From Rhizobiaceae bacterium MnEN-MB40S (lineage in GTDB: Bacteria > Pseudomonadota > Alphaproteobacteria > Rhizobiales > Rhizobiaceae), in the NCBI GenBank assembly GCA_024343425.1, contig BRLC01000008.1:54392-118391 (forward strand): 64,000 bases of DNA, written 5' to 3'. A program made the position numbers and the translations under genes. The notes beneath the pieces were generated by a model. That model was not told where the DNA came from, did not search any database, and worked only from the letters and a program-made list of their open reading frames with translations. Shown piece after piece: positions 42,880-52,180 of the stretch (position 1 is the first letter of the stretch; each line of letters begins with the position of its first letter).

Positions 42880-44709
42880 GTGCGCAGTTACATGGCTGCG
42901 ACGGCGATCTATTATGCGATGATGACAGTCGCCCATCTTTCGTACCGCGACGGCGTGACGCTTGCCTTTCTCGGACTTGCGTCCGCCACAGCTTCGGTCC
43001 TCGCCGGGTACGGCTACTGGCATTGCCGCAGGCTGAGAGATTTCAGCACCCTGGAGACCTGGGGCTTCGTCACGAATCTCTCGATCATGGTCAATGTCTG
43101 GATCGCCGTGGAACTGGCCTTCGATCCGTACAAGCTCGTTTACTTCGTCGTCATGACCATGATTTTTGCGGCGGTCGGCATCAGCCTGCGCCAGATCCTG
43201 CTGAGCATCGCCATCGCGCTCGGCGCCATGGCGTTTCAGATCGTTCAAAAGCATCCGGATCAGATGTTTGTCCTGGCCTCCATGGCTTCCGGCGTGGCAT
43301 TTGCTTCCATCGGCCTGTGGTTGATTTTCAGAAAAGCGATGCTCCAGGTGATTGATTCCCGCAGAACCGCACAGGAACATCAGCAAAAGGCGGAAGAACT
43401 GGAGCGGGTCGCGCGACGACAGGCTGACACCGATAGCCTGACGGGACTTCCCAACCGACTGCGTTTGCTGCACGAACTCGACGAAAGTCTCGGCAATCTG
43501 AAAGCACGACGACGACCATTCGCTCTGGTGATCCTCAATCTGGACGGCTTCAAGCACGTCAACGACAATTTTGGCCACATGACCGGCGCGAGCCTGATTA
43601 AACAGGTCGCTTCGAAATTAACGACGGCTACCGGAACAGACACGTTCTGCTCCAGAATGGGTGGCGACGAGTTCGCCATCATCAGTTCAGATGCGGCGAT
43701 TGTCGGGAAACCAGAAGGGTTTGCGGCGCTGCTGAAAAGGTCGCTTGCGGGGCGATACGATCTCGGGTCGCACTCTGTGAGTCTCTCCCTTTCCGGTGGA
43801 TTTTTCGTATGCGCGAACCCCTCCATGACGGCCGCGGGAGTCATAGAGCGGGCTGAATTCGCCCTGGCCTATGCGAAAAAGAATCTGAGAGGCGAAGTGG
43901 TCGTCTTCAACGAGCAGATAGCCCTCGAAATGGAGAATTTTTTCAACATCGATCAGGCGTTGCGGACGTGCAATCTCGACGAGGAGTTCTCGATTGTATT
44001 CCAGCCGCAATTCAATCTGACTACTGGCGAAACACACGGTTTTGAGGCGCTCGCACGCTGGAACAGTTCGTCTCTGGGCGAGATGACTCCCAACGTATTC
44101 TTCCGGGTCGCGGAAAGTTCGGGCATGATGGGAAAGCTGACGCCGGTGCTGCTCGGCAAGGCTTTGGCGGCGGCAGGCTGCTGGCCTGAAGACCTGACTG
44201 TTTCCTTCAATCTTTCAGCGCAGGATATCCTTTCGACCGCCACGATCGACCGGATCTGTAACGTTGTCGCCCGTTCAAAAATCTCACCCTGCAGAGTGGA
44301 ATTCGAGGTTACGGAGACCGCTTTGCTGCACGAGTTCTCACTCGCCCGGGACAATCTGAACCGGCTTGCCGCGCTCGGCCATCGCATCGCGCTCGACGAT
44401 TTCGGGGTGGGCTATTCGAACTTCAACTATCTGAAGCGGTTGCCGGTCACAAAACTGAAACTCGACCGGTCGTTCCTGGAGGATGTTGGCGAACGCCCCG
44501 AAGCCATCGAGGTCATTCACGCCATGATAAAGCTTGCTGAAATTCTGGGTCTGGAAGCGGTGGTCGAGGGCGTCGAGACGAAAGAGCAAGCCGCCGCGAT
44601 CGCCAGCGTTGGCGGACATGTCATCCAGGGCTACTACATTAGCAGCCCGATGGAGCCCGATCAGGTCCTGCGCTTCCTGACGAAGCCTCTGCAGAGCGTG
44701 TCAGGTTGA
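42880..44709 (+). CDS. Membrane GGDEF/EAL diguanylate cyclase/phosphodiesterase
   Basis: A 609-residue c-di-GMP enzyme. Residues 1-150 form about five transmembrane helices of unknown ligand. The GGDEF domain keeps an intact GGDEF at 261-265 and the flanking TDSLTGLPNRLRLL. The EAL domain has EALARW at 389-394, LDDFGVGYSNFNYL and VEGVETKEQ, so both synthesis and hydrolysis sites look complete. The GTG at 42880 or ATG at 42892 was taken as the start, but the frame stays open upstream without a start codon back to a stop at 42772-42774, suggesting lost or frameshifted N-terminal codons. Confidence 0.88.
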   Translation: MRSYMAATAIYYAMMTVAHLSYRDGVTLAFLGLASATASVLAGYGYWHCRRLRDFSTLETWGFVTNLSIMVNVWIAVELAFDPYKLVYFVVMTMIFAAVGISLRQILLSIAIALGAMAFQIVQKHPDQMFVLASMASGVAFASIGLWLIFRKAMLQVIDSRRTAQEHQQKAEELERVARRQADTDSLTGLPNRLRLLHELDESLGNLKARRRPFALVILNLDGFKHVNDNFGHMTGASLIKQVASKLTTATGTDTFCSRMGGDEFAIISSDAAIVGKPEGFAALLKRSLAGRYDLGSHSVSLSLSGGFFVCANPSMTAAGVIERAEFALAYAKKNLRGEVVVFNEQIALEMENFFNIDQALRTCNLDEEFSIVFQPQFNLTTGETHGFEALARWNSSSLGEMTPNVFFRVAESSGMMGKLTPVLLGKALAAAGCWPEDLTVSFNLSAQDILSTATIDRICNVVARSKISPCRVEFEVTETALLHEFSLARDNLNRLAALGHRIALDDFGVGYSNFNYLKRLPVTKLKLDRSFLEDVGERPEAIEVIHAMIKLAEILGLEAVVEGVETKEQAAAIASVGGHVIQGYYISSPMEPDQVLRFLTKPLQSVSG

Positions 44710-44990
44710 AGTGGTTCTCAAGGAAGTAAAAAGGCAACCGGCGCTGTGGTGCTGGAACGTCGGCAACGATCTCTCAAGCTTGACGATCTATTGTTTCCCT
44801 ACTCTGATCCCCTGACGCAATTCCGACCCGTCTGCCTATCTCATGCACCAGAACATAACAGGAACAATACCTTGCAATTTCCAGCTGATTATGCTATGAA
44901 GCGCGCCCGAAAATCACCTTAAGGCGGCGCAGTGGTTTCCAGCTTTCAAAGCCTGTCTCGACAAGCCGTCGACCTCAATCAGGACACGCC

Positions 44991-45830
44991 GTGACGGCGG
45001 ATCACATCGTTCAGCGCAACCGGGCGAACGCCGAAAAGAGCACTGGCCCCAGAACACCGGCCGGCAAGGCCGCCGCTTCGGCCAATGCGCGCCGGCACGG
45101 CGCGACCGCCCGGCCCGAGCGGTCGCGCGTCGGCCTGTGGCTCCGTATCATCCTCGGCCGCCCCAATCTGACGCTTGCCGATTTCATCCCCTGCGACGAG
45201 CGCAGCTTCCGCGCGCTGGCGCTCGCCGAAGCCGAGGCCCGGCTCGAGACCTGCGAACGCGCGCTGCGCGATTTCGAGGCCGGCGCAAACATGGCCGCGC
45301 CCTATCCGGACCACTGCAACGATGCGGAATTGATGACGCGCGCGCTTGCCGGCGAAACCCTCACGCCGTCTGAAGACCGCAGGGTGATGCGCCTGTTCAC
45401 CGCGCTCCTCGACCCCCGCGCCGCGCGCCGGATGGAAGATCCCGACCGCCTGCTTCGACGCTACCGCAACGAGGCCCGCGCCCGGCGGAAGAAAGCCTTC
45501 GCCGCCTGGATCAAATGCCCTGCTGAAGCCGAAACCCCGCCGCCGGACACGCCCGACGAACCGGAGAATCCCGGTTTCCCGAAACAAGGCCAGATTGCCA
45601 AAACGCCGAAAAAAGCAGATTCCCGAAACGAAGCCAGATCTGCCGAATTTCGTACATTATATAATGGTTACAATAGCTTGAACCAAAGTCTCGATTCAAT
45701 TCCACACGGGAACGCGCACCCAGTCAGCGCGTTACCACAGGAGAAACGCTTTTCCGGGGCTTCGCCCGGCCAGCATTGCTCGGTCTGTTGTCATGATTTT
45801 CGTTTGCACATAGAAACAACACCCAAATGA
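44991..45830 (+). CDS. NAxKSTGPRT-motif protein of unknown function (paralogue A)
   Basis: A 279-residue protein starting at GTG with AGGA upstream. Residues 13-26 carry the motif NAEKSTGPRTPAGK, followed by SANARRHGA, which recurs in a large uncharacterised bacterial family. Residues ~50-170 are helical and Arg/Glu-rich (RLLRRYRNEARARRKKAFAAW). The C-terminal ~75 residues look like translated DNA repeats (FPKQGQIAK), then non-conserved sequence running up to an ATGA overlap with the SLC13 permease. It is paralogous to the gene at 61655-62128. Function unknown; DNA or RNA association is only a guess from its basic character. Confidence 0.65.
   Translation: MTADHIVQRNRANAEKSTGPRTPAGKAAASANARRHGATARPERSRVGLWLRIILGRPNLTLADFIPCDERSFRALALAEAEARLETCERALRDFEAGANMAAPYPDHCNDAELMTRALAGETLTPSEDRRVMRLFTALLDPRAARRMEDPDRLLRRYRNEARARRKKAFAAWIKCPAEAETPPPDTPDEPENPGFPKQGQIAKTPKKADSRNEARSAEFRTLYNGYNSLNQSLDSIPHGNAHPVSALPQEKRFSGASPGQHCSVCCHDFRLHIETTPK
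45578..45644. repeat. Two degenerate copies of a short repeat in gene A
   Basis: CCCGAAACAAGGCCAGATTGCC (45578-45599) and a near copy at 45622-45644 lie 44 bases apart inside the coding tail. The core CGAAACAAAGCCA-like unit is also found, tandemly, in the tail of the paralogue near 61565-61612. Depending on frame, it encodes ETKPN, KQSQI or RNKAK. Confidence 0.6.
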
Positions 45831-47602
45831 CAGCCGATCAGATCTTCCTGTTCTCACTTTTTGTCGCCGTCTTCGGCCTGATGCTCTGGGGCCGGTTTCG
45901 CTACGACGTCGTTGCAATCTCGGCCCTTTTGATCGCCGTCGTCTTTGGCGCCGTGCCGAAGGACGACGCCTTTTCCGGCTTCGGGCATCCGGCGACGATC
46001 ATCGTCGCGCTGGTCCTCGTCGTCTCGCGCGGGCTGATCAATTCAGGCGCAATCGACCTCGTCATGCGGCTTCTCGCCCATAGCGGCCAGTCCGTCGGCC
46101 GCCACATCCTCAAGCTCGCCGGCATCGGCGCCGTCATGTCGGCCTTCATGAACAATGTCGCGGCGCTGGCCCTGCTGATGCCCGTCGATATCCAGGCGGC
46201 GGCGCGCGCCAATCGCAGCCCGGCGATCACCCTGATGCCGCTGTCCTTCGCGACCATTCTCGGCGGCCTCATCACCTTGATCGGCACCCCGCCCAACATC
46301 ATCATCGCCTCCTTCCGGCAACGCGAATTCGGTGAAGGCTTTCACATGTTCGACTTCGCTCCGGTCGGCGTCGTCTGCGCCGTCGTCGGGGTCGCCTTCG
46401 TCGCCACAATCGGCTGGCGGCTGCTGCCGGCCTCGGTGAAAAACCGGAACGCCGCCTCAGAGCTGAAAGACATGCACGGCTACGTGGCGGAACTGGTGGT
46501 CAAGGAGGACTCGCCAGCGATCGGAAAGAAGGTCGCCGATCTCGACGAGGACGCCGCCGGGCTGGAGGTCGCCGTCCTCGGCCTCGTCCGAAACGGCCGG
46601 CGGCTGCCCGGCGCTGCAAGGCGCGAGGAAATCAGGCAGGGCGACCTGATCGTCGTCGACGCCACGCCGGACGCGATCGATTCCTTCGTCGGTCAGCTGA
46701 AGCTGGGGTTCATCGGCGAGGAGAAGCACCGCGAGGAGGCCGGCGCCGACCTGAAGGTCATCGAGGTCGTCGTGCCGCGCGATTCCCGCATCCAGGGCCG
46801 TTCCGCCGACGACGTCCGTCTGCTTCGGCGCTACAACGTGACGCTGCTCGGCATATCCCGGCGCGGCAAGAGGTTCCGCGAGCGGGTGCGCCGCCAGCCG
46901 ATCGCCGCCGGCGACATTCTGCTGTTGATCGGGCCGGCGGGCCGGGTTGAGGATGCCGCGAACCGCATCGGCGCCCTGCCGCTCGCCGAACGCGGCCTGC
47001 AGGTCACGCAGCACGGGCGGGCAGGCCTGGCCGCCGGCGTCTTCGCCGCGGTCGTGGCGCTCGCGAGCTTCGGCATCGTCTATCTGCCGGTGGCGCTCGC
47101 CGCCGTTGTGGTGATTTACATTCTCACCGACATCATTCCGCTCCGCGAGGTCTATGACGACATCGAGTGGCCGGTCGTCGTGCTTCTGGGGTCCATGATA
47201 CCGCTCGGCGTGGCGCTGGAAAACTCCGGCGGAACGGAGCTGATCGCCGACGCTCTGGTCGCGGTCGCCGCCGGAACGCCGGCCTGGGTGGTGCTCACGC
47301 TGCTGATGGTGGTGACCATGACCCTGTCCGACGTGCTCAACAACACCGCGACGGCCGTCATCGCCGCGCCCGTCGCCGTCGACATCGCCGAAAGTCTCGG
47401 CGCAAGCCCCGACCCGTTCCTGATGGCGGTGGCGGTGGCCGCCTCCTGCGCCTTCCTCACCCCGATCGGCCACAAGAACAATACGCTGATCCTCGGGCCC
47501 GGCGGCTACGCCTTCGGCGACTACTGGCGCATGGGCCTGCCGCTGGAGATCATCGTCATCGCCGTCGCTGTTCCGATGATCATGATCGTCTGGCCGTTCT
47601 GA
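45827..47602 (+). CDS. SLC13-family permease with TrkA-C domains
   Basis: A 591-residue membrane transporter with about ten to twelve helices split by two cytoplasmic TrkA-C (RCK_C) domains (about 210-295 and 300-385). Membrane signatures are MSAFMNNVAALALLMPV, LITLIGTPPNIIIASF and the matching second-half FLTPIGHKNNTLILGPGGY. This is the DASS/CitT-like ion transporter architecture seen for sulfate, dicarboxylates or related anions. Its ATG overlaps the preceding gene stop by 4 bases and has no Shine-Dalgarno of its own, so coupled translation is likely. Confidence 0.9.
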   Translation: MTADQIFLFSLFVAVFGLMLWGRFRYDVVAISALLIAVVFGAVPKDDAFSGFGHPATIIVALVLVVSRGLINSGAIDLVMRLLAHSGQSVGRHILKLAGIGAVMSAFMNNVAALALLMPVDIQAAARANRSPAITLMPLSFATILGGLITLIGTPPNIIIASFRQREFGEGFHMFDFAPVGVVCAVVGVAFVATIGWRLLPASVKNRNAASELKDMHGYVAELVVKEDSPAIGKKVADLDEDAAGLEVAVLGLVRNGRRLPGAARREEIRQGDLIVVDATPDAIDSFVGQLKLGFIGEEKHREEAGADLKVIEVVVPRDSRIQGRSADDVRLLRRYNVTLLGISRRGKRFRERVRRQPIAAGDILLLIGPAGRVEDAANRIGALPLAERGLQVTQHGRAGLAAGVFAAVVALASFGIVYLPVALAAVVVIYILTDIIPLREVYDDIEWPVVVLLGSMIPLGVALENSGGTELIADALVAVAAGTPAWVVLTLLMVVTMTLSDVLNNTATAVIAAPVAVDIAESLGASPDPFLMAVAVAASCAFLTPIGHKNNTLILGPGGYAFGDYWRMGLPLEIIVIAVAVPMIMIVWPF

Positions 47603-47619
47603 TGGTGGGGAGAAACGGA

Positions 47620-48081
47620 TTAATCACTGTTGTGATCGTCGCCTATCCTGCTGGAGAGCCACTGGTAGACGCCAAGTCCGACGAGCGACGCAGACGCTGC
47701 AAGAAACAAGGTCGCGGGATAGATCGCGTATTGAATGCCTTCACGGGTCGCCTGGAACACCATGACGAGCGCCTCCAGGCTGGCCGCGATCACTATGATG
47801 GTGATGAATTTCGTGATCGAGCGACGCGACTCCCGGGTCGATCGCAGTTCCCTGCTCCGGATCACTTCTTCTTCTGCAATGAATTTGGCGGTTTCGATCA
47901 CCGCGAACCCAATGATCAGAAGGCTGATGCTGGAAAGCGCCGTACTGGCGGCGTCCGCGCCAGCATTTATCTGCCAGATTTCCCACAAAGCCGTTCCGAG
48001 AAGGAAAAACGCCAACGCCATGAGAACCGTTGTGGCGGTAATGAAATAGACGCGCGATATCTTGGAATAGAATTCCTGCAC
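47620..48081 (-). CDS. Four-helix membrane protein of unknown function
   Basis: About 153 residues with four hydrophobic helices: TATTVLMALAFFLLGTALW, ALSSISLLIIGFAVIETAKF, ITKFITIIVIAASLEALVMVF and AIYPATLFLAASASLVGLGVY. A charged loop (EEEVIRSRELRSTRESRRS) lies between helices 2 and 3. The GTG at 48081 is preceded at a good distance by GGAGG; a second in-frame GTG at 48087 overlaps that site. No named family is recognised with confidence. It converges on the SLC13 gene with 17 bases between stops. Confidence 0.75.
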   Translation of the reverse strand: MQEFYSKISRVYFITATTVLMALAFFLLGTALWEIWQINAGADAASTALSSISLLIIGFAVIETAKFIAEEEVIRSRELRSTRESRRSITKFITIIVIAASLEALVMVFQATREGIQYAIYPATLFLAASASLVGLGVYQWLSSRIGDDHNSD

Positions 48082-48340
48082 AAACACCCTCCACTATTGC
48101 GGACAATGCGTGAAACGCTCTCCCGCCCGTCTGGTTCCAAATCTAATCCGATTGTTCCAAAAGATTCGCGACCGACAGGGAGTACCAGGAAGCAGGATCA
48201 CCTTGCGTTTGACTGCGCTGAAAGGCCGCCCATCCTTGACAAAGCGCGGCATATAAGGTTCCGGTCTCCGCGTTTTCCGTAGAAATACTCATGCGTGCAC
48301 TATTTCTACTTTCGTCAAAAAACAACTACGAGGACTCTTG

Positions 48341-50017
48341 ATGCAGGTCGGCGTCATTCTTCACTGCTCCGACGAGAAGCAAAGCATGATTGATTCTTCT
48401 CTTGAAGAACTCCATGGCCGGACCGCAATCGGACATGTGCTGGACAGGATCAGCGCTTCTGTAGGCCAAATTCCCGTCGTGGTCGTCTGCCACGAAACGC
48501 AGGATTTATCTCCGCTGAAATCCTGGTGCCGACGTGCGATGACGCCCCTTCACATAAGTCCGGTTGGCGCCTCCTCCGGTCGCGCCGTCGAGGCCGCCGT
48601 CGCCCGAGGCTGGGACGCCGCCGTGATTATCGGAGCCGACCAGGTTTTCGTCGACACACAGGCGCTCATTCAGGCAGTCTCGCTCATTCAAACCGGTCAG
48701 TTCGATCATGTGACGACGCAGGCAAATAACGCCCACCCGCAAGGGGCAGGGCTGGATGCAATCAGGGTCGCCGCCTTCTCAGACGTCCCGCTCTCCACGA
48801 TTGAAGGTTTCGCCCTTTCGCCGGAGACAAGAACCCATATTCTCGACCCAATCGGGTTTGCGCCCTGCCCATCTCTTGATCTGCGTATGTCCAGCCCCGA
48901 AGGCAGAACCAGCGTCATGCGCGTCATGACGGCGAGCCGGGAGTGGCCCGCGAGACTTTCGATGGCGCAGATCATCGAATTGGCCGGCGATCACGGCCCA
49001 GTCCAAACGCCATGGGCGGGTGCGGCCGGCCCCCTGATGATTGCTGAGATCGGCGGCAATCATGAAGGCGATTTCGACGTTGCCAGGGCGATGGCGGAAT
49101 CGGCGATCCGTTCCGGCGCCGATTGCGTGAAGTTTCAGCTCTATACCGGCGCAAGTCTGGTGAGCCCGGTCGAAAGTCCGACGCGCTTCCACCATTTCAA
49201 GAAATTCGAGTTGAAAAAGGAAGAGCACATCCATCTCGCGGAGATGTGCCGCGAGGCGGGCCTCGCCTATCTGGCGTCCGTTTGGGACGAGGACATGCTG
49301 GAATGGATCGACCCCTATCTCGATTTCTACAAGGTCGGCTCCGGCGATCTCACAGCCTGGCCCCTGCTCCGGAAACTGGCCGAGCGCGGAAAACCGATCC
49401 TGCTGTCTACCGGACTGGCGACGCTTGACGAGACGTTGCAGACCATCGCGCAGATTCAGGATGTCGACCAGCGCTATCACAGGCCCGAGTGGCTCTGCGT
49501 CCTGCAATGCACGTCCATGTATCCGATCCCGGACCATGACGCGAATCTGAAGGTCATGGACACGCTTCGCGCGGCGACCGGTCTGTCGATCGGCTATTCC
49601 GATCATACGACCGGCCAGGAAGCGCTTCGGGTCGCCGCGGCAATGGGAGCCGAAGTCCTGGAATTCCACTTCACGGACTCTCGCGAGAACAAGGCGTTTC
49701 GCGATCACAAGGTCTCGCTGGTGGAACAGGAGGTCCGTGATCTGAAGACCGATCTGGAGCAGATCCGCGCGCTCCGCGGTTCGCCGGTGAAGGTCCCGCA
49801 GGAAAGCGAACTGAAGGAAAAGCATGAAATATCGTTCCGGCGCGCGGTCTATCTCAACCGCGACGTCAAGGCCGGTGAAACCGTATCCGAAGCCGACCTC
49901 GCGTTCCTGCGCCCCGCGCACGGCACGGACGCCAGGGACGCATCGCAATTGCTGGAAACACCCCTCCTCAAAGACGTGGCGGCGTACGAGGCTTTGGTCA
50001 GAGGCGATCACTACTAG
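48341..50017 (+). CDS. NeuB-like N-acetylneuraminate synthase with N-terminal nucleotidyltransferase-like domain
   Basis: A 558-residue two-part protein. Residues 1-215 resemble a truncated SpsF/CMP-sugar nucleotidyltransferase domain (AIGHVLDRISASVGQIPVVV, VIIGADQVFVD). Residues ~225-490 are NeuB: LMIAEIGGNHEGDFDVA, DCVKFQLYTG, GLAYLASVWDEDML, VGSGDLTAWPLLR and IGYSDHTTG. A SAF (antifreeze-like) domain follows (RRAVYLNRDVKAGETV). NeuB condenses phosphoenolpyruvate with a hexosamine to make a nonulosonate. GAGG precedes the ATG at 48341. First gene of a six-gene glycan operon. Confidence 0.88.
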   Translation: MQVGVILHCSDEKQSMIDSSLEELHGRTAIGHVLDRISASVGQIPVVVVCHETQDLSPLKSWCRRAMTPLHISPVGASSGRAVEAAVARGWDAAVIIGADQVFVDTQALIQAVSLIQTGQFDHVTTQANNAHPQGAGLDAIRVAAFSDVPLSTIEGFALSPETRTHILDPIGFAPCPSLDLRMSSPEGRTSVMRVMTASREWPARLSMAQIIELAGDHGPVQTPWAGAAGPLMIAEIGGNHEGDFDVARAMAESAIRSGADCVKFQLYTGASLVSPVESPTRFHHFKKFELKKEEHIHLAEMCREAGLAYLASVWDEDMLEWIDPYLDFYKVGSGDLTAWPLLRKLAERGKPILLSTGLATLDETLQTIAQIQDVDQRYHRPEWLCVLQCTSMYPIPDHDANLKVMDTLRAATGLSIGYSDHTTGQEALRVAAAMGAEVLEFHFTDSRENKAFRDHKVSLVEQEVRDLKTDLEQIRALRGSPVKVPQESELKEKHEISFRRAVYLNRDVKAGETVSEADLAFLRPAHGTDARDASQLLETPLLKDVAAYEALVRGDHY

Positions 50018-50050
50018 GCCTTGCGAATTTCCGACCTGAAAGGAGTGAAA

Positions 50051-51439
50051 ATGGCGCGTTCCGACAGTCCCCTTGTTACTGTCTACATACCCTGTCGCAA
50101 TTACGGGCGCTTCCTCGAACGGGCAGTCGAGAGCGTCTTCAATCAGCTCTATTCGCACTGGGAGCTTTTCATCATCGACGAGGGGTCCGACGATGCGACT
50201 GCGGACATCTGCGCGCGCTACGCCACCCGCGACCCGGACAGGATCCGCATAATCAGGAATGAGCAGCCGGAAGGCCTGCAGAAGGTCGCGAACACGATTC
50301 TTGGTCAAAGTCGGGGCGCTTTCATCATCCGGCTGGACGCCGATGACTGGTTCGATGAATCCGCCCTGCTGCTTATGGCGACCAAGCTTTCCCAAAACCC
50401 GGATCTGGGCATTGTCTACGGCAACTACTTCTATACCGACGACAACGGCAATATTCTGGGGATGGAACGCCGCCACGAACTTGGCGTCGAGGACAAGGCG
50501 GGGCATCTGCCGCCGCACGGAGCCTGCACGATGGTGCGGACCCGCGATTTGAAATCGGTGGGCGGGTATTCCGAAGACATCAATGCGCAGGACGGCTGGG
50601 AGCTTTGGTACAAGCTGACCCAGCACACCCGGGCGGCCAGCCTCAACATACCGGTCTTTTATTACAGACAGCACGCCTCGTCGCTCAGCCGCAACACCGA
50701 CCGCCTGCTGAAGGCGCGGTCCAGAATCTTCGAAGCCATGGCGAAAAAGCTCGATGGCGGGTACGCGCCGACACACCTTGCGGTTCTGGGCGTCCGTGAA
50801 TCCTACCCCGGTCTCGAAGGCGTTCCCTACAAGGAGCTCGATGGCGTATCGCTGCTTGAGCGCGCTTTGACGTCGATCGGCTCCGCCAAGTCCGTCACGG
50901 CGATGATGGTTTCTTCCAAAAGTCAGGACGTATTGCGGTTCGCCGAAGAGCTGGAGGATCAAAAGTCCGTTCCGCCGCATACCCGCAGGCTGCGCGAGAG
51001 CTTCGAAAACGGCGAGTATCTGCCGGTTCAGGCTATTCTCTCAGACGCTGGAGAAGACTACAGAGCGCTCCGCGGAAGTTACCCGGACGTCATTTCCTTT
51101 CACAGTCTTCACACGATCAACTGCACCGCCGCCCATGTCGACAGCGCGTTCAATATCCTGCGTGTAACGAAAAGCGACTCGGTCGTCTCGGTTCAGGAGG
51201 AAAAGTCGGCTCTATTCTCATATCACGAAAACGGCTTGAAACTCATGAACCCGGGGCGTCTGGTTGGACTGTCCTATGATCGCGAAAAGGTCTATCGCTT
51301 CAACGGCGCAATCATCACCACATGGTGGGAGATGCTGGAGGCCGAAGACCTGTTGGGCGACAATATCGGCTATCTGGAAATGTCCCCCCATGAAAGCCTT
51401 CAGGTAAACTCGGAAATGTTGTCAGGATCAGTCAAATGA
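50051..51439 (+). CDS. Family 2 glycosyltransferase fused to a NeuA-like domain
   Basis: A 462-residue protein. Residues 1-230 are GT-A family 2: VTVYIPCRNYGRFLERAVES, IIDEGSDDAT, RLDADDW (DxD) and EDINAQDGWELWYKL. Residues ~245-462 resemble a CMP-sugar cytidylyltransferase (YKELDGVSLLERALTSIGSA, ending GYLEMSPHESLQVNSEM, a typical NeuA tail). The catalytic N-terminal loop of NeuA is not evident, so that half may bind rather than activate sugars. AGGAG lies just before the ATG. Its stop overlaps the next start by 4 bases. Confidence 0.82.
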   Translation: MARSDSPLVTVYIPCRNYGRFLERAVESVFNQLYSHWELFIIDEGSDDATADICARYATRDPDRIRIIRNEQPEGLQKVANTILGQSRGAFIIRLDADDWFDESALLLMATKLSQNPDLGIVYGNYFYTDDNGNILGMERRHELGVEDKAGHLPPHGACTMVRTRDLKSVGGYSEDINAQDGWELWYKLTQHTRAASLNIPVFYYRQHASSLSRNTDRLLKARSRIFEAMAKKLDGGYAPTHLAVLGVRESYPGLEGVPYKELDGVSLLERALTSIGSAKSVTAMMVSSKSQDVLRFAEELEDQKSVPPHTRRLRESFENGEYLPVQAILSDAGEDYRALRGSYPDVISFHSLHTINCTAAHVDSAFNILRVTKSDSVVSVQEEKSALFSYHENGLKLMNPGRLVGLSYDREKVYRFNGAIITTWWEMLEAEDLLGDNIGYLEMSPHESLQVNSEMLSGSVK

Positions 51440-52173
51440 CAGGCGTCATACTCGTTTGCCGGATGAGCTCCTCCAGATTGCCTGGAAAAACGCTCATGGA
51501 TTTCGGCGGTCAGCCGCTGCTGGCGCATATTGTCGCCCGCATCGAAAAAGCAGGCGTCGAGCGGTCGCGCATCGTTGTCTGCACCTCGACGTCCGACGAT
51601 GACGCCGCTATCGTCGACGCCGCCGCGTCGCTCGGTTGCAAACATTACGCCGGTTCCCTCGACAATGTTTCGAAACGTATCCTCGGCGCCGCCGACGCCT
51701 ATGGTTACGAAGACTTTCTGCTGATCCTCGGCGACAATGTGTGGATCGATCCGCGCCAGATCGGTTCAGTCCTCGAGAAGACCGAAAGCAGCGCATTCGA
51801 TTATATCGTGACGGCAACGCCGGAACTTGCCTTCCGCCCCGACAGCGAACCCTTCTATCCGATCGGAACGCGCATCCAGTATATCCGCACGGCCTTCATG
51901 AAAGGCCGCCTGACGGAACTCGACAATGAAGAAGTACAGGAACACGCCTCAAAGCTGTTTTCCTGTCTGCCCGCCGGAACCCGCTACACGACGATCTACA
52001 CGCAGGACGGATTGAGCAAACCCGTCGTCGGCGACCTGAACATATCGATCAATACAAGGGACGATTACGATCTTGCGCTGGCTGCGCTCGACCATGTCGG
52101 CGATCCCCTTGCGCCAACCACCGCAGTGACCGAATTCTATCTCAATGATCGCTCCTTGAACCAGGAGTATTAG
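51436..52173 (+). CDS. SpsF-like cytidylyltransferase/NTP transferase
   Basis: A 245-residue nucleotidyltransferase with the N-terminal signature CRMSSSRLPGKTLMDFGGQP and LLILGDNVWIDP for the metal-binding segment. It resembles spore-coat polysaccharide protein SpsF and CMP-KDO synthetase-like proteins that activate surface sugars. It is the only free-standing nucleotidyltransferase in the operon with an intact signature loop, so it is the best candidate for activating the nonulosonate. Confidence 0.85.
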   Translation: MTGVILVCRMSSSRLPGKTLMDFGGQPLLAHIVARIEKAGVERSRIVVCTSTSDDDAAIVDAAASLGCKHYAGSLDNVSKRILGAADAYGYEDFLLILGDNVWIDPRQIGSVLEKTESSAFDYIVTATPELAFRPDSEPFYPIGTRIQYIRTAFMKGRLTELDNEEVQEHASKLFSCLPAGTRYTTIYTQDGLSKPVVGDLNISINTRDDYDLALAALDHVGDPLAPTTAVTEFYLNDRSLNQEY

Positions 52174-52180
52174 GCATCCG

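Noticed and set aside
48779..50980. 733-codon minus-strand frame across the NeuB and GT2 genes
   Set aside because: It spans two real genes on the opposite strand and shows typical shadow composition.
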